DNA of 64,000 nt from NCBI GenBank assembly GCA_027923505.1, contig BROI01000007.1:124001-188000 (forward strand), written 5' to 3'. Below are positions 44,543 to 56,342 of the stretch, one piece after another. The notes under the pieces are model-generated. The model did not search any database, had not been told where the DNA came from, and saw only the letters and a list, made by a program, of their open reading frames with translations. Both the position numbers and the translations under genes were made by a program. Origin of the DNA: Mayamaea pseudoterrestris. Its lineage: Eukaryota > Bacillariophyta > Bacillariophyceae > Sellaphorales > Sellaphoraceae. The stretch's first letter is position 1. The number at the start of each line of letters is the position of its first letter.

Positions 44543-44946
44543 TGTTTGCGTCAAGTTAGTTACTTTTCGAAGCGGTCGATATCAACACTGTTTTGTAATT
44601 GACAGAAGGCATCTGAAACACATCATACCGGTGGGGGGTGCTTCGAGAGACCGATGGCGCCGTCGGCAAAAGGAATCGTCGACGTCGCATGCTTCGCGAA
44701 GTTGATGGTGGTGGCCGAAACGTCCTAACATCTTACCGGTATTACATCGGGATTGATAAAAACGAATTAGACACGAACCATGACGTCGGCTACTTGAACC
44801 CGATCTTTCACTCAAAGAAACGGAATGCGCGTGGTTGCAGCCCGCTCGCGTCTTTGGCCCGGTGACAGCCGTCTCGTCACGGTCTTCTCCTTCCTCTTCA
44901 AGCCTCAACGTAGCCAGAATCGTAGCATCCTCTAGACGAGATCGAT
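44543..44946. promoter_or_regulatory. Divergent intergenic region between the HAD and PhyH genes
   Basis: 404 bp between divergent starts, both for proteins with plastid presequences. Some open stretches cross it on both strands but have no recognisable content. No core promoter motif stands out. Confidence 0.4.
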
Positions 44947-46164
44947 ATGGTCGCTCTTCTGTCTGTTCTGATCATTACTTTGGCGTTCGAGTCGCATGCC
45001 TTCGCTCCCTCGCCAGGCTTTGCCAATGTGAGAACTCCAGTCACAAGGATCTTGCAGTCGACCTTGACAGAACAGGATGTATCCAGCCGGCAATCGACTG
45101 CATCATCATCTCCAGTTTCAGCCCCAGTACTGACTGGACAAAGAAAGAAGGTTGTTACCGAGCCCGCTCTATGGGAATACAACTTTGGACTCCAAGATCC
45201 GCAAATACCACTTCCTCATGGACTCGTTCCTGATCTTAGCTTGCCCGAAACGTATGCGATAACGCAGGACCAAATTCAAACATTGGAAGAAGATGGTGTC
45301 GTTCTTTTGAAGGGTGTCTTTGATCCGGAGTGGGTTGACTATCTTCGAAAAGCAACGGCATTTCAAGTGAACAATCCTCACTTCTGGGCATTCGCAGGGA
45401 CAGCATCCAAGCTGTATGACTACATTCAGCGGAACGTATGGCAAACCAATAAGGCCTTTGCAAACTTTTACTACTACTCAGCTGTCGGTGACGTCTTGCG
45501 ACAATGCGGAGCTACGGAGGAAATCCGAGTTTCGACCGATCTACTCATGGTCAATCCTAACAAAGGATTCAAGTGGCACCAAGACAACCAAAACGGCCCA
45601 ATTACACCCGAGGAAGGTATACGCTTTTGGATTACCATGGACGAGACACCCAGGGACTACGGAGCACCTGTTTACTTAAAAGGTTCTCACAGAAATGATT
45701 GCGTAGACCCGTCTGCCGTCTTTGTGGACATCAATCAAAAGGGCTTGGAGGAATACCGAGACGATCAGCTCACCTTCCGCACTCAACCGGGTGACATGCT
45801 CGTATGGCATCCAAAAACGATCCACAAGATTGACGGACCAGCTGATGGCATTTGGACTTCCTACCGACGAGTCTTGGGCGGCACGGTCGCTAAGGGCGGT
45901 TCCAGGTACCACGATAAGCGCGGCACCGGAGGTGTTTTGTCCGATCTTGGTCGACACGGAATGGTCGATGGTGATGAATTAAAATCACCATTCTTTCCCA
46001 TTATCTACCCACGATTTAACAAGTATGAGGCAGCACAAAGAGATGCTGGCAAGGTGGGTCGGTCCGCGGCTGACATCGTCAGCAAAGTTGGCGGCATGGC
46101 AACTGCTGCGTCTGGCGAAAAGTTCCGATCTTTCTTTCAAGTTCTTGGAAGCCGCGAGTCGTAA
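44947..46164 (+). CDS. Phytanoyl-CoA dioxygenase (PhyH)-family enzyme with plastid presequence
   Basis: 405 residues, single exon. The N-terminus is a textbook diatom plastid presequence: signal peptide, then SHA|FAPSPG. The PhyH double-stranded beta-helix covers about residues 95-330. The Fe(II) triad is WHQDNQ (His and Asp) and a distal His in WHPKTIHKI, with a 2-oxoglutarate Arg in SYRRVLGG. These enzymes hydroxylate small molecules or lipids; substrates cannot be read from sequence. A plastid location would be unlike the peroxisomal human enzyme and may point to pigment, lipid or signalling metabolism. Confidence 0.87.
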   Translation: MVALLSVLIITLAFESHAFAPSPGFANVRTPVTRILQSTLTEQDVSSRQSTASSSPVSAPVLTGQRKKVVTEPALWEYNFGLQDPQIPLPHGLVPDLSLPETYAITQDQIQTLEEDGVVLLKGVFDPEWVDYLRKATAFQVNNPHFWAFAGTASKLYDYIQRNVWQTNKAFANFYYYSAVGDVLRQCGATEEIRVSTDLLMVNPNKGFKWHQDNQNGPITPEEGIRFWITMDETPRDYGAPVYLKGSHRNDCVDPSAVFVDINQKGLEEYRDDQLTFRTQPGDMLVWHPKTIHKIDGPADGIWTSYRRVLGGTVAKGGSRYHDKRGTGGVLSDLGRHGMVDGDELKSPFFPIIYPRFNKYEAAQRDAGKVGRSAADIVSKVGGMATAASGEKFRSFFQVLGSRES

Positions 46165-46260
46165 GCAACTCCTTAAATAATACACTTTATCTAATACACT
46201 AGCGTGTAAATTTTTTAAAAGTATCCGCAAAATGAGTAAGCGACAATATGTGAAATGTAA

Positions 46261-49200
46261 TTAGATAGACTCAGACGCAGCCATTTTCCACTCTTCTAAC
46301 GCAAGTCGTTGGACGCCCATGCGCTGAATCGATGACCAAGTTAATAAAGTCATGTCGCCAGGCGCAGACTTGTCGTCGGCATCAAGAAAACCCGAGGCAC
46401 ATAGTACGATGACTGCATTTCGCAGATGTTCGTTCACTAAATTTTGCATTGCTGCTTGAATACTTGCAGGACTGACTATCTTGTCATCGTCGCCTTGTTC
46501 GCAAAGAAGGTCTTCCAGCGCAACTAATATCGATTTCCAAACCAGTGCCAATGCTGCTTTTTCGGAGGACAAAGTTGCTAGGTGGTGACGCATCGGCTTG
46601 AACATGAGACCTATACATAATTCAAATTCGATCATTAACTCGTCCGCTGCTCCAACCAACTTTTCTCCCGCACGAAGCTTTATTATGCACCTGCCAGCTA
46701 AAGGAATGCAGACCTCGCTCATGGCTGCACATAAATGGTTCAAAGGGATTTGATTCCCCCCTTTATCCAGGTACAGATCAGTCAACAAAGAGAGTGCGTG
46801 CTGTCGCACCCCCGAGTCGGGTGAAGATTCGGCGGCCAATGAAATACCTTCTACGCTTCGTCGCCAACACTTGGACCAAAACGCAGAGCTCGCCACGTCC
46901 GACGACGTTGCGTCTTGAACCTCATCAATGCGCTGTTCTAAAAGCAACCGAAACAAGTCAAGCGAAGCCATGCTTAGCTGTGCGTAGTTACGAAGTTGGC
47001 CGGCGCGGACCAGGAGGCAAAGACTTTCAGCCAGGTCATTTGGAAGCTTCGCACCAAGTCCCTCGGAATGCAGAAGATGATGCAACGAGCGGTAGCTTTG
47101 CAATGCTGGGTCATCTTCGTTAAAGCCGCCTCCGACTGCTTTCTTCAGTTCGTTTATACGGATCTTACCGCCCCTGCCAGCGCACCAAGTTAGCAAGGCA
47201 ACCAGCCCTTCCCAACCTTCGCTCTCGAGGCGAGCTACGCCATCAACTTGGGACACAAGTCTCCACAAACCTGTGTATAGACATACGGTGTTAGTGACCA
47301 GTGGAACTTGCAAGCTACCTGCATTTCGAAGCAACAATTGTTTATAATTATACTGCTACTTCGTAAGCCGACTCCCCGTCTGCAAGGAGAAGCGACTCAT
47401 GAAGAAACATTGTACGCAATTTTACGTACCTTCGCCAAAGTGTCGATCAAGTACTCGCAGCTGAGAGTTCGCTTGTTGCCCCTCGAGCTTGGGTAAAACA
47501 TATTTCCACGACGAAAGAATTTCGTTCGCGCAAACTCCTTTCTGAACAGCACAAATAGTAATGCGCAGCAGTCCAGTCACACATTTTTCAACGCTGGGAT
47601 CTATTTTCATTTTCGTTGACTTAGGAAGCAGCGGGCGTTCAAACAGACTAGTCAACCTGCCAAGATAGTGACTTTGCAGCAGCTCGGTCCAAAGCATCTC
47701 TAGACGGCTTTTGTTCTTGAGGGTAATTTCGCATATCAAAATCTCGGCGAATGCTTTTGATGCAGGGGAGAGCGGGAAGGAAACGTTTGGACCCGAAAAG
47801 CTGGCTGTGTCTGTTGAGGAATCGTCGCTCTGTTGACGATCGATACCTCGCGTAGCATTCAAAGCAACGCGATTTTGCCTCGTAGAAATATCGTTTGCTG
47901 CCACGAGATTGACCAGAGATTCCAGCGCTTCAATTATTGACGTATCATCAAGAAAGCGAGTTTCCGAAACCAGTAGACTCAAATTTGCTGCTCTGCGAAA
48001 GCGCTCACGAACGCGAGCACGTCCTGAGACGTGATACCTACGTGTCTCCTCCGCTCTTTCCAAACCGGTGATAGGCATACTCATGCCCCTGCTTATTTGA
48101 ACAGCTTCACGTATAAGCTGGCTTTCAAATTGTGAGCCGGGCGTCAACATTGCATAGCCGGTAGCTTCGTCGACTCCTTCTGATTCAGCCAGTGTCTCAT
48201 CTTCTGTATCACTCAAGGCCGACCCGTTCCAAACAACTTGTTGCAACTTGCCGTCCAACGAATGTTCTGTGACTAAAGCATCCTCTTCTGATTGGTACGT
48301 CTCGTCTTCATCGTCGGCTGATTGACTGTTACCAAAGATCGCGCCCCATAATCCTTTGGGTTGTTTCTTTTGTGGGCTCTTTTCCTCCAAGTCCATGTCG
48401 CCCTTGATAAGACCGATATTCCAATCTCTCCTGGCATCATCAGTAAGTAGATCTAAATCGCTTTCCAACAGCAGAGAAGCATTACCGGCGCTGCGATGAG
48501 GAATTAACTTCATATCCCGAAGCTCAAAAATTATGCACCAGAGATGCTTCCAGCAGTCCTCATCGAGATGTTCGGCCATGTCAATAGCTGTCGTCAGTGC
48601 TACAACAACAGCGCTCTGGGATTCGACAGATTCAATAACAGCCAGCGTCCGATCGGCGATGTCCGCATTCGGTGATCCTAACAGACCCGTGTAGTCGCAA
48701 ACCCAGATGAAAATTCTGTAAAAAACATCAAACCTTCCAAGCTTCCGGACTCCCTGCAGCATCTCTATCGCCAAGTCCATTCCAAGGCGAGCGCCTTGGA
48801 CACCCAACATACCGCCATGGCCAGGCTCATTCGGATGCTGCAAAACCATATCGTCGTCATCATCGACACTCACGCCCCATAAAGATCCAATGGCCGAGAC
48901 AATTGGCTTCCATGTGTGTTCAAGCACCAACTCTGTTAAGTCTTCTGCATCGTTTTCCGAAGCTTCAAGTTTGTCATGGTCTGCATTGTCGTCTGTCGAT
49001 CCTCTGAGAACGTCTTTCCAGCGTTCCACCGTCATGGCGCCCTCTGCACCTTCACCTTCAGTCCGTATCTCTTCGTCACAAATACTATCGTAAATTTCTT
49101 CTAAAAACTGCTGCGGAAATTCTTTTCCCTTCTCCATGATGTCGCGTCCATAATCGGTGTTGTTCTTTACAAAGTCGCTCTTGCTCATTTTCCTGTCCTC

Positions 49201-52200
49201 TCGAATATTCGCATTGTGTCGATCGGTGTTTAGCATAATGATACTGAATGACAATAGATAGGCAGCGTCGCTGGCTCGTTTTAGGTCGTCCGAAAATATG
49301 TTTTGCTTTGACTCTTCGCAGACCCGACTACAAGTATCAGCAAATGCTTGTAGAATTCGGTCAATCTGCTGGGCTTCTCCCGGCAATCGGAAACACGCCA
49401 AAAACATGCGCAGCCCATCGAGAAGACTCTGTCGTTCAAAACTAAAAAGCTGGCAGTAGCTCTCGAGAACTTCCTTGTGAAACCAGTCACGCTGCCAGCA
49501 GGCTGGCGACTTGCCGGCTGACGGACTCTTGCCAGCTTCGCCAAGATAAGCGCCTACAGCTTTCTTGTCAATCCCAACCACAATGCCTGTTCGTAAAAAT
49601 ATTGCCACGCTTTTAGGAGTCACTGGATCGGGTAAGAGTCCTGAATCCACTAGAAATTCAATCCCTCGGGAAGCACTTTTATTAAAAATCCTCGCCGCCT
49701 TGCGCATAAGCCGCTTTCTCGATTTAATGTCGCGCAGGTGGTGTTTCGACTCTGACACGTTTTCAGTGCCATCCACTTGGCGTAGCATGATTGACTTTTG
49801 CCGGTGCATCCTCTGCTCCAGTGTTTTAACCGATGCATTGTCATCGCGAAACAAGCAACGCATGCCTCCCGTTAAAGTTTGCGCGCATAGCTCTTTAAGG
49901 TGTGCTGGTGCTTGACGCGACGGATGGCGGACTTGCACCATCACCGACCCAGCCAGTGACGAAGACGACACCGACTTAAATTCAGCAGACGATGGGGGAG
50001 TCGGAGGCGCTGAGGATATCTTAACAGCATGCAAATCACCAGGCTCGATATTGATATCGGCGCTGCTATTTTGTCGCGATAGCACTGCTTCACCCTCTTC
50101 ATTGACAGTTCCACCGCAGCATCGGCAGAGCTCCACCATGAGGCTAGTCGCAACGTCAGACCGCCGCAGCTGACAATCGTAGTACGCAAACATGGTTTCA
50201 AGGGCGCCGCCATCACTCTCGGCAATGGATTTGTCGTGATCGTGGAGACACATAATGTCAACCAAGGATTCGAGAATGATTTCCACCTCGGCATCAAAAG
50301 CTGCATTGGCATTGTAGCTTGTCGAATCCTTTGGTGGTTTACGTTTTCGAAGGAGGACCAGAGCACGCGTATAGAACCCAGTAAATATTGCTTCAAACTG
50401 GGAAATCAAATGGCGGCGCAGTGTTAAGGTATTCCAAAGTGCCGCAATCGTCGCACAAACCTGCAATGTGTTGCGCATGAGTGTAAGCCGTCACATTGCT
50501 TCGCCGATCAACAACGATCGTTTTGGCAACAATTTTCTTACCTCGGAAAGAACGTCAAGCGACACGATTTCTTGAAAGGCATGCGCGTCGTGGTAGGCCC
50601 AAATGGCTTGACCAGTCATTAACAGCGACAAACACAATTCATCCTGCACAACTGACAACAAAGTTTCGTCATTACCCAGCCAATCGGTCTTGATCATTTG
50701 CCGCGCCAATCTCAAACACAATGTTCTGGTTGAATCATGGGCAGTTTGGGCGTCTCGCGTATGGTCGTCCATGTTGTGTCCGCCAACAAGAGGTGTGTGC
50801 AGCAATTGGTTCACTAAAAATTCCATAAGCAAGCGACAAGCTCCCAATAGCTTTCGTTTAAAAACAGCATCAACCATATGATGTAAAACATATTCAAAAT
50901 GGTACAAAAGAGCTGGCGAATGGACAAATGTATTTCGTGTCACAAAAGCAGTGTGGAAGGCATCCATTAACGTGGAGTCTCCAATGCTTGACTCGGTATC
51001 TTTCACAATCATCAAGCATAATACATCAGCAATGGCCATTTCTACAGCTTCGTCAGCCGCTGCATCTGTTTGCTCAAATTTGCAACTGAGTATACCCTGC
51101 ATGCATCTCTCCAAAGGTACGGAAAACGCATTCAAACTGGAGGCTTCTAGAAGACGCTGAATCGCTCGGAGTGCTGAGAATCGGTGATTAAACAGGTGAT
51201 CCTCAGTACTATGGCCTACATCCCAGGGCATTGGTAAAGATGCGGGATCGACTGGCTGCGTTGCAATGAATAGGACAGTTAGCTATAGAGACTCGGAGAC
51301 ACTCTTGGAGAGGTCAAGATTCCAAGAGTTACGGCGGTCGCTTAGGATAGAATAAGCTCACTCTTTTATAGCGGATCTTTTGCAAGCGAATAGGAGAGGT
51401 TTATATCGTAAATTACAAGTACATTTGGAGCAATCTCAGCATACCTTAAGGTAGCCTCGGAGATACCCGAGTCAGCATGGCTGAACCAGCCCAAGGAATC
51501 GTTCCTGCAAGGACTGACGAGGAGCGATGGAAAGATGAGCGCTGGAACAAGAAGCCTGCGGCGATCCCCAAGTTGGATAAAGACAAGAAGTTTTGGACTT
51601 GGAAGATGGAGATCGAGGCGTGGCAAGTTGCGCATGACTTGGACAAGGTAATGGATCCAAGCGGATGGGCGGACCTGCCGACGCGAGAAGAACAGCCAAA
51701 TCAATCGTACGCCAACAGGCGAGCCGTCAAGATGAACAAGGTAGCCATGGCGCAGTTACGCGCGACGGAGACAAGGGAGCGGAGTTCCTCTTGAACATTA
51801 CGGAATCAAGGACGGAAGCGTGGCCGACGGGCAAGGCAAAGTGACGTCCTGAAGAAGCTGATCGAACAATATCAGCCGATCGATAAGTTGCCCAATTAAA
51901 GTTGATGGATGACCTTAGCAGTCTCTCGATGCGAGACAGCCAAAATCCAACCAAGTTGTTCCTAAAGGTAGCAGAGCTGGAGAGTCAGTTTCTAGCGTCA
52001 GGAGCAAAGCTCGAGGACGTCAAGTCGTTCCTCATATCATCAAGGCCTTACCGAGCGGTACAGCGGACGAGTGTCGGCCATGTTTGAAAAGCACAAGGAG
52101 CTAACCAAAGCAATGATACGCAAGGCGTAGAGGCAGAATATCGCCTCCAAGTGGCGAAAGGCGCCATAAAGGAAGACGACGATGAAGATGAAGATGAACA

Positions 52201-55200
52201 AGCTCTCTTTACTCAATCGTCGATCGGAAACCCCAAGGGCTGCTGGCTTTGCGGCAGCACGGAACACAAGAAGAAGGACTGCCCAAAGTATAAAGGGAAC
52301 GGCGGCGGCGGCGGAGGAAACAGAAGCAGGTCGAAGAAAAGATTCCAAGGAACGTGCGACGAATGCGGAAAGCAAGGGCACAAGAAAGAAGACTGCTTTC
52401 ATCTTGAGAAGAACGCCTCCAAGCGCCCCGCTTGGTTCAAGAAGATCTTGGAGAAGAAGAATGAGTCGGCAAATGTCACTTGTGACGACGAATTCTTCAT
52501 CATGGCAACACAAAGGGCGTCGCGGAGGTCGACGACGAGTTGTGGTTTGCCGACAACGGGTGCACGAGCGCCATAACGAAGTCAAAAGAAGCAATGTATG
52601 AGACAAGGGCAGCAACAAGCGTCGATAAGATCAAAGTCGGGAACAGTGAATACGCATCCCGAGCTTGTTGGAAAGTTGCGCGGCACAATCGGGGATAAGG
52701 ACGGCAAGAAGGTTGGAAACTTGTCGTTGGATCGAGTCAGTTACTCGGAGTCAGCCGTCGGCAACCTCATTCCAGTCGGAAAGATGATAAAGGAAGGTTG
52801 GACGCTGAAGCAGTCAATAGATGGACTGGAGTTAAGCAAAGGAAAGCGCAGTTAGTCTTCGGTGTGACGGTACAAGTCGGCAGCGGAGTCTTCCACGCTA
52901 TGCGAGTCAAAAGGACGCCGACGACGGCAGAACAAGCAACAGTCGCGCAAACGCACAACAGAGTCGTTTCTTACCAACAAGTGCATGAAGAGTTTGGCCA
53001 CATGGGCAAAGCAGACTCGAGCGACAGCGAAGCACTTAGGATGGACGCTAACTGGAAAGATGAATCCATGCGTCTCTTGCGGCGTAAGCGAGGCGCGCCA
53101 GAAGGATATCGCTCGAAGGAGCCAGCCGAGAAGGCAAAGACACCAGGACGACGCATCTACTTGGACTTGACGACGCCAAAGGATAAAGAAGGCAAGAATC
53201 TGCCAGGCAAGTTGAACGGTCGATGCATCGTGGACGAGGCGTGGATTGAAAGTTGTCGGCTTCTTCGCAACCAAGAACGCAATGGTGGAACCAACCTTGA
53301 ACCTGCTTAGAGAATGGAAGCACAAAGGAAAGGGAGGTTGAGTTTCTAAGGATGGATAACGCTGGCGGAACAAGAGTCTTGCGAGGAAAGCCAAGGCAGA
53401 GGGACTCGTCAAGCGCATTGAATGGACAGCGGCAAACACGCCGCAACAGAACCACAAGGCAGAAACCTGCTGGCGCACACTCAAAGGGCGTCAAGAGCTA
53501 TAGCATACAGAGCAAACGTAACCAGAGAAGCAGAGGCAGAAGTTCTTTGCAAGGCTAGTAAAGCATGCTAGCAAGTTGGATGGACTCACCATGGTCGAGT
53601 TGAATGGGGAAATGAAAACACGCTATGAGCACTTTGGCGAAAAGATTCCACGCTTTGTTAATTACATGAGGCGTTGGGGCGAGGCGTGCGGTGCTGACGA
53701 AAGGTGTCAAGAAACCGGAATGGAATTTGACAAAGGCGCAGTCGGCATGTTGGTAGGCTTTCCGGATGACCATGAGGGAGACGTCTATCAAGTTTGGAAT
53801 CCCAAGACGAATAGAGTTGCAGAGGTTAGAGATGTAACGTTCCTAAACAAGTGGTATTTCCAAGAAACGATCAAGGAGATAGCCGACTTAAAGGAGAAGG
53901 AAGGCATCGATTGGGATCTTGACACCCCAAGAGGTGCGACTCACGACGCGCAAGCCAGCGACAGTGAGGAAGAGGAGAGTGTCAACGGTGACGTTGACAA
54001 CGTGGCATCAGCAAACGAGCGAGCTGTCACAAAGATTGACCATGGGGAAGGAAGAACAATAACTCGATCCGGCGCGTTGTAATACCAAGGCAACGATTGA
54101 TCGAGCAAGTAACGCTGGCGTATCAGCTGGCGACCCAAGAATCGCGCTGGCGATGCTGGACTCAGAGCTTACGCTCAACGCGGCAATCATCGAGGAGATG
54201 GAGGAAGGCGAGTGCTACACGCCGCGCGACGCAGTTAGCCCGTGGCGCAGGATTGGCGATGGCATTGCACATACATCAGAGCTATAAGTAATGAAGTTCA
54301 GCGAGGCAATGGCGAAGGGACCAGTCGCTGAATGGCAGAAGGCGGTTGACGACGAGCATGATCGAATGCTCAAGTACAAATTGCTTCAAAGAAATCCCAC
54401 GCTCGCAGCTTCCTGAAGGAACGAAGCTGATCGACACGACATGGGCAATGAAGCAAAAGGCAAACGGAACAAAGCGAGCAAGAATGGCGGTCAGGGGATT
54501 CCAGCAGATCGAAGGAGTCCATTACGATCCCAAGTCGGTGTCGGCGCCTGTCGTGAATCTATCGACCGACGCGCATCATGTTGGTATTGATGTTGATGGC
54601 ACGCTGGGACGCGCACATTGTCGACGCGAGGAGCATTCTTGCAAGGCAAGTTCGAAAACGACCAAAAGATTTACATTAAGATACCACAAGGATTCGAAAA
54701 GCATTATAAAGCAGACAGCGTGTTGCAGCTGTTGGCGCCAGTGTACGGATTGATACAAGCGCGCGTACTGTTTTCTATTTGGTGTTGGTCAGAGCGTTCG
54801 ACAACCAAGGATACGGAAGGAGCAAGGCCGATCCATGCCTCTATTATCAATGGGGCGAACAAGGATTACATCTTTGGTCGAGTCATACGGATGACTGCTT
54901 GTCGGCCGGAAAGGATATCATCACAGCGAAGAACAAATTCATGAGCGAACTCGACTGCGAGGACATTGGCAAGTTGAAAGAGCACATCGGTGCTGCAAGA
55001 TCGATATCAACAAGGAAGAAGGATGGTTGAAGATAACTCTCAACCAGTCGCAATTCAAAGACTCAAAGACGAGTTCAATATACCCGACCAGCTCTGCAAT
55101 GTGTTGCGCATGAGTGTAAGCCGTCACATTGCTTCGCCGATCAACAACGATCGTTTTGGCAACAATTTTCTTACCTCGGAAAGAACGTCAAGCGACACGA

Positions 55201-56032
55201 TTTCTTGAAAGGCATGCGCGTCGTGGTAGGCCCAAATGGCTTGACCAGTCATTAACAGCGACAAACACAATTCATCCTGCACAACTGACAACAAAGTTTC
55301 GTCATTACCCAGCCAATCGGTCTTGATCATTTGCCGCGCCAATCTCAAACACAATGTTCTGGTTGAATCATGGGCAGTTTGGGCGTCTCGCGTATGGTCG
55401 TCCATGTTGTGTCCGCCAACAAGAGGTGTGTGCAGCAATTGGTTCACTAAAAATTCCATAAGCAAGCGACAAGCTCCCAATAGCTTTCGTTTAAAAACAG
55501 CATCAACCATATGATGTAAAACATATTCAAAATGGTACAAAAGAGCTGGCGAATGGACAAATGTATTTCGTGTCACAAAAGCAGTGTGGAAGGCATCCAT
55601 TAACGTGGAGTCTCCAATGCTTGACTCGGTATCTTTCACAATCATCAAGCACAATACATCAGCAATGGCCATTTCTACAGCTTCGTCAGCCGCTGCATCT
55701 GTTTGCTCAAATTTGCAACTGAGTATACCCTGCATGCATCTCTCCAAAGGTACGGAAAACGCATTCAAACTGGAGGCTTCTAGAAGACGCTGAATCGCTC
55801 GGAGTGCCACAAGAGTATGCGGACCAGCTGCTCGCGGGTCCATGACAACTTGCAAAAAGGGTCTAGCAACATCTTCAATAGGATTGGGCCCATTACCAAG
55901 CTTTTGTCGCAGATCAAAAAGGTCCTGGGCAAGCTCGCCTCGAGCAACTGGCGGCGGACCACCCCTGAGCGAGGTTAGGACGAAGCGTGCTTCCTGACAG
56001 ACATGGCGTGATGCTTCCACTAACGTTGGCAT
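46261..56032 (-). CDS. GBF1: GBF1/GNOM-type ARF guanine nucleotide exchange factor (Sec7), interrupted by a retroelement
   Basis: Proposed exons, minus strand: 56032-55175, 50460-47430 and 47318-46261, about 1,648 residues. Exon 1 is a DCB domain starting MPTLVEASRHVCQEARFVL. Exon 2 begins with the HUS region (ISQFEAIFTGFY) and holds the Sec7 domain at about residues 530-735, with the catalytic Glu in FRLPGEAQQIDRI and motif 2 LSFSIIMLNTDRHN. HDS-type helical regions follow. It activates ARF at the Golgi. The normal 81-nt intron 1 is still present at 50461-50541, but between the intact exon 1 and it lie a second copy of the intron, a retroelement and a partial exon 1 copy. Full protein requires splicing from 55174 to 50461; otherwise the gene is broken. 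Confidence 0.85.
50461..51174 (-). repeat. Left copy of 714-bp duplication (partial GBF1 exon 1 plus intron 1)
   Basis: This segment repeats at 55094-55807 (offset 4,633) with, as far as I can see, one difference, at 51019/55652. It holds the 3' part of exon 1 (51174-50542) and all 81 nt of intron 1, and it runs straight into exon 2 at 50460. On its other side it abuts the first bases of the retroelement LTR. It lacks the start codon and the first 75 codons of exon 1. Confidence 0.93.
51175..51441 (+). repeat. Probable 5' LTR of the copia element
   Basis: The element begins TGAGAATCGG exactly where the host duplication stops. A plausible end is the CA in CTCAGCA at about 51440, giving roughly 267 bp and the TG...CA form of LTRs. 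A short stem-loop precedes the gag start at 51477. No second copy exists in the window, so the right boundary is inference. Confidence 0.4.
51175..55093 (+). mobile_element. Broken Ty1/copia LTR retroelement (CoDi-like), lacking its 3' end
   Basis: A fossil copia-type element in opposite orientation to the host gene. Parts in order: probable 5' LTR; gag from 51477, with two CCHC zinc knuckles near 52240-52290 and 52355-52400; a protease-like region near 52540; pre-integrase and integrase remains from about 52950 to 53550; a linker; and reverse transcriptase from about 54300 to the right edge. RNase H and the 3' LTR are absent. The order integrase before reverse transcriptase identifies copia, not gypsy. 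It is broken, with roughly ten or more breaks in reading frame besides the truncation, so it is not autonomous. Its flanks are nearly identical, which suggests the present arrangement is recent. Confidence 0.85.
55094..55807 (-). repeat. Right copy of 714-bp duplication (within intact GBF1 exon 1 plus intron 1)
   Basis: Continuous with the complete exon 1 upstream (56032-55808). It includes the exon 1 donor at 55175/55174 and the whole intron, ending on the acceptor AG at 55094. From 55093 leftward the sequence is retroelement, not exon 2. Confidence 0.93.
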
Positions 56033-56342
56033 ATTGCAGCCACTATATCAAAGAGAATTGCTGCTTGCAGACCTTTTGCTATAATATGTATTGATGTAGT
56101 AATACCACTCGCTGGTCATCGTGCAAGTACAATGAGTACCACGCGAGGGTCACAGGATCCGAGGATGTCGTGATCGTGTCGCAGAAAGACCCAGAACCTG
56201 ACAAAATCGTACTCGAGTACAGTGTATGAATTACTGTACATAGTAGTCGTACTCGTACGCGCACTATAGGTCCGTATGGGAAGCAGTCCCCATTGCCTAC
56301 TTACACGAACATTAAATTCTAACAACACCAAACACTAGACAT
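56033..56342. promoter_or_regulatory. GBF1 upstream region with palindromes
   Basis: 310 bp between the GBF1 start and the SEC62 stop, both minus strand. It should hold the SEC62 3' end and the GBF1 promoter. It contains a perfect 12-bp palindrome GTACTCGAGTAC at 56209-56220 and an inverted pair GTACAGT/ACTGTAC at 56217-56223 and 56233-56239. Confidence 0.45.

Noticed and set aside
50491-51231. A separate gene starting MPWDVGHSTED
   Set aside because: Its first residues are LTR sequence and the rest is the start-less copy of GBF1 exon 1. It is a by-product of the duplication.
50461-55807. The two 714-bp repeats as LTRs of the retroelement
   Set aside because: They are host coding sequence and intron (GBF1 exon 1 and intron 1), inverted in sense relative to the element. 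The probable LTR lies inside them, at 51175.
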